From positions 1 through 26,156 of the forward strand of contig JANVFP010000070.1 of assembly GCA_027919835.1 (NCBI GenBank): a stretch of DNA of 26,156 nucleotides, given 5' to 3'. Source of the stretch: Lentinula raphanica. Taxonomy: Eukaryota > Basidiomycota > Agaricomycetes > Agaricales > Omphalotaceae. How positions within the stretch are numbered: the stretch's first letter is position 1; each line of letters starts with the position of its first letter. Positions 19,358 to 26,156 of the stretch are shown one piece after another. The position numbers and the translations under genes are program-made. The notes beneath the pieces were generated by a model. The model made no database searches, was not told where the DNA came from, and saw only the letters and a program-made list of their open reading frames with translations.

Positions 19358-19995
19358 TCAAAGCCCGAGTACGAGACTAAATTTTCGACAGGAAACTGAT
19401 AGCGACGATGGCTTCAAGAGAGGCTTCCTTTCCTTCCGCGTTCTGTTCTCCTCCTCCTCCCCCTCCTTCATTTGATCGATCATCTTCTGGTTAGATCTGC
19501 TGAGGTTGAGCTGAGGTGTGAGGTTGAGCTGAGGTGTGAGGTTGAGCTGAGGTGTGAGGTTGAGCTGAGGTGTGAGGTTGAGCTGAGGTGTGAGGTTGAG
19601 TTGAGGTGTGAGGTTGAGCTGAGGTGTGAGGTTGAGCTGAGGTGGAGGTGGAGGTGGAGGAAGATGCTGTAAGATGGTTTGTACAGGTGGCAGTATTTCT
19701 GGCATGACCGCAGAAGGAGGCAACGTCTGCATATGCTGAGCAAGGTGAGCACGAAGCGCAGCGTTCTCAACTCAAAGTCAGTCAACCAAAACGCGACATG
19801 CTTCCCATCGCCGATTCGCCTCATCGGCCGAAGCGAGAGCTGGGATCTGTTGCTCAGGTGCTGTAGATGTTTTCGTTTACGAGAAGTGCGAGGAGCAGGA
19901 ACCGGAAGCTGACCTTGGGCGGCCTGAGCTACGGGTTGTCCGTGGGTGCTGGAGATGGTTGTTGTTGTTAAAGGTCCTACATCACCGAGTTTCAT
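19358..19995 (-). other. Possible nuclear protein with basic patch, zipper-like helix and PQLNL repeats; frame-broken
   Basis: Minus-strand frames from 19995 read MKLGDVGPLTTTTISSTHGQ, then PAPRTSRKRK. One frame over comes APEQQIPALASADEANRRW, EACRVLVD and stop. Another frame over comes VENAALRAHLAQHMQTLPPS, a polyproline run and eight PQLNL(T) units. This ends in a charged region (EGEEEENRTRKERK) and stop at 19358. A basic patch followed by a Leu-spaced helix (ENAALRAHL) recalls bZIP-like agaric proteins, but the spacing is disturbed and at least two frame changes are needed. I cannot name it. Confidence 0.35.
19502..19645. repeat. Tandem repeat, eight units of 18 bp
   Basis: Eight head-to-tail copies of GAGGTTGAGCTGAGGTGT, almost identical (one unit has GTTGAGTTGAGG, and the last ends GTGG), followed by a short GGAGGT triplet-type run. 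The minus strand encodes PQLNLT repeats; the plus strand encodes EVELRC repeats. Near identity implies recent expansion. Confidence 0.95.
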
Positions 19996-20247
19996 CGTCT
20001 TGTTCGGTCATTGGAGGCAAGTCCGCGATGACGCAGGAGATGTAACAACATCCATATAGTCAGGCGGCGTTGTGATTCGTGAGACGAGACATGCCACGTC
20101 GTGACTCGTCCATTCGGAGCACAGATTGAACATGACGACGAAGAGGTCCATAGTGATGATTTGTAGTACACGGATATAAAGAGCAGGGTGTCCTAAAGAA
20201 ATCGAGGGAAATAGAGGGTAGTAACACGAAACAGGATGAGGGCAGGA

Positions 20248-20966
20248 TCAAATCTCAGGCGGAATTTTTAACGAGAAATACGGGTGCTTGAGAGCTTCTG
20301 CAACAGTGATCCTCTGCGAGGGATCAAATGCCAGGGGTTTCTGCACGAGGTTTAGAAACTGCCGGTTGATATAATCGGTGGGTTGTATATCGTGCTGGAT
20401 GACGATGAGTAAAGGCTGACAAGAAGTAATACAAGAGGCTTACATCTAGGGGTCTGTTCGCACGTACATCCTTCTTGCTCTGTCTGGAAGCTTTTGGCTT
20501 GGGCCAATCTGATCTAGAGCCTTCTTTGAAGAACTCTGGTATCGACCTCGCTCCTGCACGGCCAAGTTGATCCGGCATTTTGCCCATGACCATCTCCATC
20601 ATTGCGAGATGTTCAAGGTTATCGTGCGTCTGACAAGGGCCATCCTTGTGTAGATTTTGACCAGAATACAACCAAGCGAGTAGACGTCGCAAGGAAAAGA
20701 TCACCTAAGGCCTGTTCGTTATCGTCACGATGTCTATCATGTCCGATGGCGGAGGAACACGAACTTGAAATGATTTCTGGTGCACGGTAATGCCGGTATT
20801 TCTTGACGTCCTTTTCGGCTTGAGTTTTGGTAGCTTCAGTGTTGGTGGTCGTTCGTGAGGTCGACGTGATCCTTGAGGCCTTCAACCTTGAATTATTGAG
20901 CCAACGGGTTTTAGTTTCGAACGTGTCAATCAGCAAACCAACACCAGGCTGTATCGTCGTGAGCAT
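20248..20966 (-). pseudogene. LAMMER/CLK-type dual-specificity kinase pseudogene, C-terminal half
   Basis: Reading leftward: YRHYRAPEII (APE motif), a 53-base intron (20764-20712), then SFPCDVYSLGCILV. A frame change near 20635 is followed by QTHDNLEHLAMMEMVMGKMP, which carries the EHLAMME signature that names the family. A further intron (20443-20395) leads to the final exon DPSQRITVAEALKHPYF ending at TGA 20248. The Trp expected before SFPCDVYS is TGA (20703-20701). The HTDLKPEN catalytic loop and DFG are not readable upstream, where only Thr/Ser-rich sequence remains. So nonsense, frameshift and loss of the active site make it a pseudogene. Intact relatives phosphorylate SR splicing factors. 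Confidence 0.85.
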
Positions 20967-21002
20967 TCTCGTTCTGATTTAAACATGCTAGAACTGACCA
21001 AG

Positions 21003-21525
21003 TCAATGATTTCTCGAAGGTGGACCTCGATAGAGCATTGCTTGAGGTCTGGGTAACGGGCGGAATTGTGAATCAGCTCTAATACTTTGCCTTGGCACAC
21101 CTTTAGGGCTCAAAATCCAAACACAAAAAGAAGGGCCTCTATAGTGTCTCAAGTTCTCGTGGCAATTGGCGGTCGAACAAAATTTTGAGAAATCCGTGAA
21201 ATTGAGAGCTCGTCGAAAGAGGAAGTGAGAAAGTACGAGACGGACATAAGAGACACTCACCGGAAATATGGCGTCGAGGGTTGCTTCCTTGACGAAAAAC
21301 AGCAGCCAAGAACGGCGAGAACATGGAACTATATACCGTGTTGTCAATTGAGACGACCACAAGGGGCCCATCAGAAGCCGAAGACGAGCCCTGTATATAT
21401 TGAATCAGCGTCAAAACCATTGTGCTCAAAGAGAAGGGCCTTGAAAAATCCTTGTTATACTCCTTGAGTGTGGCAATGTCTGCTTGAATGTCTGCTATAA
21501 TATTCATTGTTATAGAAGATGTCAT
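21003..21525 (-). other. Unresolved minus-strand coding-like stretch upstream of the kinase relic
   Basis: The frame 21525-21139 begins MTSSITMNIIADIQADIATL and contains DGPLVVVSIDNTVYSSMFSP. A donor-like GTGAGTGTC follows at about 21259. Near 21060 another frame reads KVLELIHNSARYPDLKQC. I do not recognise either, and cannot say whether they belong with the kinase relic. Confidence 0.25.
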
Positions 21526-21531
21526 TGAGTC

Positions 21532-21995
21532 AATATATTATATTTAAATGCCAGACTGGATGACTCTGTTCCACTCGATGATTGTATTTTGTCCGGAGGT
21601 CAAGAATCATGCTTTGTACATTTGTTCGGGGCATTCCCATTCTGCACGATCGGGGAATATGGCTGAGTGTTGTGTCATTCCATTTGAGCCAATTTCCCCG
21701 CCGAGGTTTGTGTTTACTCACCTGAGAAAGGAGGTTTACAAACTCTTCGAGTTAGATGATGAGCATCTGTCGTGTCATCTTGAAATATTTGAGTAAGAGC
21801 AGATTGGAAGTGGTGGTTGTGCCTTCGAAACTCGTCCAGCAGTATAGGTACGGAGTTGAAATCCGGAATGTTTGCATCTTGCATCGATGGAAGGCTGCTT
21901 GCTCCACAAAGAAGTGAACGTGAGCATGAAGATACTAGGAAGGCTGCAGCAAGCAAAGAAAAGAGCAAACCAACAAAACACGACCAATTCAAATT
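21532..21995 (-). pseudogene. Relic 2 of the same integrase-type transposon family, N-terminal region
   Basis: After an acceptor-like TTGCTGCAG (about 21953) the minus strand reads FRRHNHHFQSALTQIFQDDT and THHLTRR-like residues to a GTGAGTA donor at 21722-21716. It then reads NWLKWNDTTLSHIPRSCRMG and VQSMILDLRTKYNHRVEQSH and stops at 21530. HHFQS, DETT/DDTT, the donor and QSMILDLRT align with relic 1 at 16405-16825. The GRPR block and catalytic core are missing, so it is truncated. Confidence 0.5.
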
Positions 21996-22414
21996 TCGAT
22001 GGTCCGAGCTGGTCGGGTCAAAGGCTTTATGTAAGCGAGCTTACTGAAGCGGACTGTCGTGCAAAAACCTGAAAAAGCTCAGTTCTCCAAAACTGGTTTT
22101 CTGTAACTGACTCTCACCTTGTAGTACTAGGTAGCTAGATACAATAGCGTGGTCCTAGTTGCAACTAACGTGAGGAAAACCTTCTCAGTGTTAGTATACG
22201 AGCTCACTCACGCCGTGAGTTTCATTGTTGAATTAACCATTATGGCTACTCATTCTTTCGACAAAAGCTTTCGATGCGCCCTGTAGTCCCCAACTTTACC
22301 CTGACAGAGAGTCAATTACGTCTTCCCGCCAAGTCCGTATCGTTGTTTTGCGCTCAGTCATGAGCCTGAATTTCCATTTCAGCGGTTTCACTGCATTTGG
22401 GCCTACCAAAAACC
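21996..22414. other. No gene recognised
   Basis: Short frames only. No repeats, splice pattern or known motif seen. Confidence 0.4.
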
Positions 22415-23100
22415 TCAAGATCTAATTGAATATGACCACCTACAAATGGAGACACCCAACTCGCTGGTGGAAGTGAATGGCTGCATTACCTGAGATTCAT
22501 CGTTAGCCATTAGTTTGGTACTGAAGCAGTTCGCACCTACCATTGAAGATTCGCTAAAAAAACCAAACACGTGGATAGCGTCAGCGATGGAGCCGCCAAC
22601 GTCTGAACGTCCATTGAACACCTTGGCCAACTTTCGGCCAATAGGTCGCGAGTTGAGGCACATTCCGGACGGACTAAATCAAAATTGTTTGCGCTGGTAA
22701 CAGATCAGCCGTCTGAATCTGTAAAAAAGTACTTTACAGACCCATCCCGAGCAGAGTAGAATACTTACCTACTGCGTTGAGCAGACCCAAAACATAAGTC
22801 TGCCCATAGGACGTGGCCGGGACGTGGCAACGAATTTGTTCTCGCATCCAAAATTCTTGCCTGAAGGGGTAGAACCAAACCCACAGTCAGATGATTCAGA
22901 AGAGGTGGATCTCCTGTATTTGAAACAGCAGGACATTGACTTCTTCTCTGATGACATTGGAGATTTCCTTGTACCTTTGTCTGACTGAAGAAATTTTGGT
23001 AAATATAGTGCAAGAAGAGCCACAGCAAATTCGTACCTTACCGTTTTCCCTATTACAGTATTGAAGTCTATAGCGTGATGAATTTGAACTAACCATGCAT
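22415..23100 (-). other. Possible spliced gene, unrecognised
   Basis: Minus-strand stretches look coding: SEKKSMSCCFKYRRSTSSES followed by CENKFVATSRPRPMGRLMFW up to a GTAAGTATTC donor (about 22770), and PIGRKLAKVFNGRSDVGGSI followed by ADAIHVFGFFSESSM up to a GTAGGTGCG donor (about 22540). Phase between them is not settled and no start is clear. Family unknown. Confidence 0.3.
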
Positions 23101-23463
23101 CTTACCTGTCTCGTCTATTGGTTTCTGTCCATGCTACTATCTTGCCCTCTTGTGTACCTTTGGCGCGTACGGAATAATTACCTGTCATGAATGTTTGTCA
23201 ATATATGTGTATATACAACGTGCATGAATCTTACTTGCTTCTTGTTGTTCGTTGGTCCAAATGTATTTCTGTTTTATGGGCTACTCAATTCTTTTTTTGT
23301 TTGATGAATAATGATAACTAGTACAATGGTGTTTTAACTAATTAGATAGCGAACACAGCGAATAATCTTCAGTGCCTAGAATACTTGAATAAACACATGC
23401 TCAAGGCATTCATGCCTGCCCAATGAAAAATTGTAGATAGTATACATAGTAGTATAGGTATGC
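23101..23463. other. Intergenic, AT-rich; no gene recognised
   Basis: No open frame longer than a few dozen codons; stretches of T-rich sequence near 23270-23300 could be part of a 3' flank. Confidence 0.4.
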
Positions 23464-26156
23464 CTAGTTATTCTTGGAATGGTTCATACAAAGACGAATT
23501 GGATCCAACAGCGCATTTGCTGATGATCGCAATGCATTGGTTTCATGAACGGCGACAAGATCTGCGGCTTCGACCCATTGAGGTCCATAGAATGAGTCAA
23601 GGATTTCGTCAAATTTTACTCGAATGCCGGGTTTGCGCCTGAACTTGACCACCTGAACTAACCACCGGGGAGGTTTCAATGGATCTAAGCGCTTCATGTA
23701 AGTTAACCGGCGACACATAACCCAGTTCGATTCCCGGAGCAGATAAGGAAGAGGCCTTTGGCAATCCCGCGATTGGAATGTATGCATAATGAGCGTGGGG
23801 TCTCGAGGATGGTGGAAGGGTCTACTTCAACAATATCACTGTCACTGGGCTTTCTCCCTCCAAGCCGGCTTCCTACGACAGAATAGACCAAAGTTGTTCC
23901 ATTGATATTTCGGAGAAAACTCTTCGATCTCGTTCTGGGTTGGTCGTAGTGGCCACTAATAATTCCATGCTTCGGTAATCCTTTTGCGATACGAGGATCG
24001 AGTATCCAGTGCTGTGAGGATTGGGAGAGCAAGGGTCCAGGCTGGATCAGTCGCGGTGCTCGGCGGGGAAGAACAAGGGGTTGATGACGACTCGATCTTC
24101 AGTGTGCCATCTGTTCTGTGTGAGTCCGAGGTTGCTGAGCATTTTCTAATAATGTCCCTGGGTTTAAGAGACGAAGTTCTTCGCTGAATACTGAGGAAGA
24201 TAATCGGGCTTCAGATTCCAGTAACTATCCCAGTTCGTATGCGAGCCGCCTCGTTGTTCCATCGATGTCATGAGAATCGATTGTTGTCCACGCGGCGAAG
24301 ACAGTCATAGTCGACCCAAGCAACGGATTACTTATTCCCTGCGCTTCAGAACGGATTCGCACGGAAAGCCCGCTCAGGGTGCTTTTGTCTACTCGTGCAT
24401 CCATGACGATGGCACGATAGCCTTTGTTTGACAATCTGACAGGGTACACTTGCAAGTTTTTCCAAGGGACTGCTCTAGTAGAGGGTTGAGTCGCCGGAGA
24501 CATACTATGGTCGCAAGGTGCGCACAAATGGTCTTTCGGGCGATAGCGAACTTGAACCTGATTTGAGGTTGAGTTTTCGACCTTCGTGAGCGTATTTGGG
24601 TGGAAATCAAGGAACTGTTATCAAATGAGTAAATTACGACAATAATTGAGAAAGAGACTTCACCCCATCGTGATGATCCTGCAGCATCACCTCTACTTTA
24701 GCAGGCCCTACAGTCATCACTATGCCTTCCTGGTTCATCTCCTTTGCTTAGCCAGCGTTTCAGGATCATGGTTTCTGAATTTCAGAGAGAGTCTTTGATG
24801 AGCACCAGACAGAAGGAGAACTATGTCGCCAGGGTAAATATCTTCTCAAGATAAGTTTTCGACAGTATATGAAGCGAATTGACGATGAAGTTTGAACCTC
24901 GCAAAGGAATATTGATTTCACAGTAGGAAGATCCGACGTCGTGAATAACGCCTTCGGTTTGGCCTGCAGGTAGTTCGAAGGAATACTCTCCTTCTGACGT
25001 ACACCAAGTTCCATCAAAATCAGTGAAACGGACAGCCTCCCCAATGCGAAATTCCCAGGAGGATGGCGGAGGCATCGAAAGTAGAGATCGATGAACCTCA
25101 GGATGATTGGAGGCCAAGAAATAGTGGCGAACGTTGACTGGCATTTCCAATGCAGTTTCCATATCCTTGAGTTTCACACGTACGAGGACAACCGTTCTGC
25201 CAGTATTGTTCTAGACATATATAGCGCTTTTCTGTCGGTTCGGAATGAGCGCATGTAGGAGAGAATTTACAGTGTCTAGCACAATCTAATTGTGCGGGAA
25301 CACAAAAGCGTCTGGCAATCAATTCTCCGACTCTCCAAGGAAGAACGTCTGGGCGTTTGTTCAAAGCGCGCTTTCGTTTGAGCGTGATTTGACCGCTGGA
25401 AAGGTCGTATAGTTGGGAACAATCCAGTCTAGGAGGAAATAGAACCAAGCGTTCCTCACGATCGTTGATTTCGTTGAAATCATCATCTATGACAAGCCCG
25501 ACATCATTCTGATACAGGCCGCGATTGCATTTGATCCAGGTGCGAGGTGGGTACTCCTGGGGCAAGAGTGGTTCCCGTAGTATATGTGCAATGCTCGCAG
25601 GATCCTCAATGACGCTATGGATGGGAAGCACTAGATCTGTGCGGGATGATGCCGGAGAAATGTTATGAACAGACTCGTGGGCCGAAAAAACGACGCGGGG
25701 TGCTTTGGGGTATAAGAGGCCAGGAATAGTGAGCAGGTAAGATGCGAGTGTGATATTCTGAGGCAACATGCTTTGTGCCTGGAGATATATACCGCCAGGC
25801 AAAGCAGAAGGAAAGCGGCTCGAAGAATTAAAGGATCGATGTTTTGGTCTTGAATATCTGTGCGGATACGATTTATGATGCTTTGTTCGTACTGACGCTG
25901 GATTGATGGCGTTGAGTTGAATTTCATGGGATAATTAATCCATTGACTCTTACCTGGCAGCGCACGTAGAACAGCTTATACCCGAAAATCGCTAGTCCTC
26001 CGTCACCTAGATATTTCTTGATCCAATGCTTCAGCAACCGTTGTTCCTTGGTCAGTTCGACAGCATATGGGATGTCCCAATCTTGCTCTCGATCCAAGTC
26101 AGACGTAATATCCGGCGGGGTGATAAGGATAGAGTAGTTCGAGTTCTCGCGATCTG
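23464..26156 (-). pseudogene. NGN/KOW (Spt5-like) agaric repetitive-family protein, several frame breaks; continues beyond right edge
   Basis: The first exon in view (26156-25954) reads DREQDWDIPYAVELTKEQRL and ends YKLFYVRCQ. After a 56-base intron comes RQYEQSIINRIRTD. A one-base frame change near 25805 leads to LPGGIYLQAQS, an NGN-like start. Then TWIKCNRGLYQNDVGLVI (KOW 1) and KRKRALNKRPDVLPWRVGEL follow, then after an intron WEFRIGEAVRFTDFDG and TEGVIHDVGSSYCEINIPL (KOW 2). A further frame change near 24835 gives GDIVLLLSGAHQ. Next come EMNQEGIVMTVGPAKVEVML (KOW 3) and WKNLQVYPVRLSNKGYRA, and a tail with WILDPRIAKG. Known Spt5 uses NGN and KOW domains in transcription elongation; this expanded family often sits near transposons and its role is unknown. 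The repeated indels argue for a pseudogene, although assembly errors could mimic them. Confidence 0.6.

Noticed and set aside
19472..19672. Plus-strand frame of EVELRC repeats
   Set aside because: It is the opposite-strand reading of the 18-bp repeat; flanking sequence has coding-like features only on the minus strand.

Overview
This window looks like nuclear DNA of an agaricomycete (mushroom-forming basidiomycete). Genes are cut by many 47-68 base introns with GT..AG ends. Recognisable products include SNAPC3, RNase H2 subunit B, an agaric-type F-box protein, T5orf172/MUG113-like proteins, an NGN/KOW (Spt5-like) repetitive-family protein and relics of an integrase-type transposon. No rRNA, tRNA or CRISPR array was seen. 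All calls come from reading the sequence; no database search was possible. Left part (1-12162) is gene-bearing. A SNAPC3 (snRNA-activating complex) gene runs off the left edge on the minus strand. Next come two copies of an unrecognised gene, here 'gene X' (copy A 1434-3078, copy B 7037-8688, both minus), with a conserved Cys/His cluster and a C-terminal coiled coil. Copy B is divergent from an intact 8-exon RNase H2 subunit B gene (8871-10210, plus), sharing a 182-base intergenic promoter. A decayed copy of that promoter plus the first exon of RNase H2B lies at about 6668-6925. This implies a tandem duplication of [gene X + promoter + start of RNase H2B], later split by about 3.5 kb. That interval holds a broken Sfi1-like fragment (3747-4388) and a long array of short palindromic repeats (4955-5560). 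A frameshifted F-box gene (10256-12162, minus) ends this part. Right part (12163-26156) is mostly a graveyard. It holds tandem repeats (42-bp, 21-bp, 18-bp, 69-bp units), two T5orf172-like copies (one with a lost splice acceptor, one apparently intact), and two relics of the same transposon N-terminus. It also holds a frameshifted, truncated Ubc4/5 pseudogene, a decayed LAMMER (CLK-type) kinase pseudogene, and an NGN/KOW gene with several reading-frame breaks that runs off the right edge. Working together: only SNAPC3 (RNA polymerase II/III snRNA transcription) and RNase H2B (ribonucleotide removal from DNA) are clearly functional housekeeping genes. I see no operon-like or defence-like multi-gene system. 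The best candidate for something undescribed is gene X, with its duplication history.
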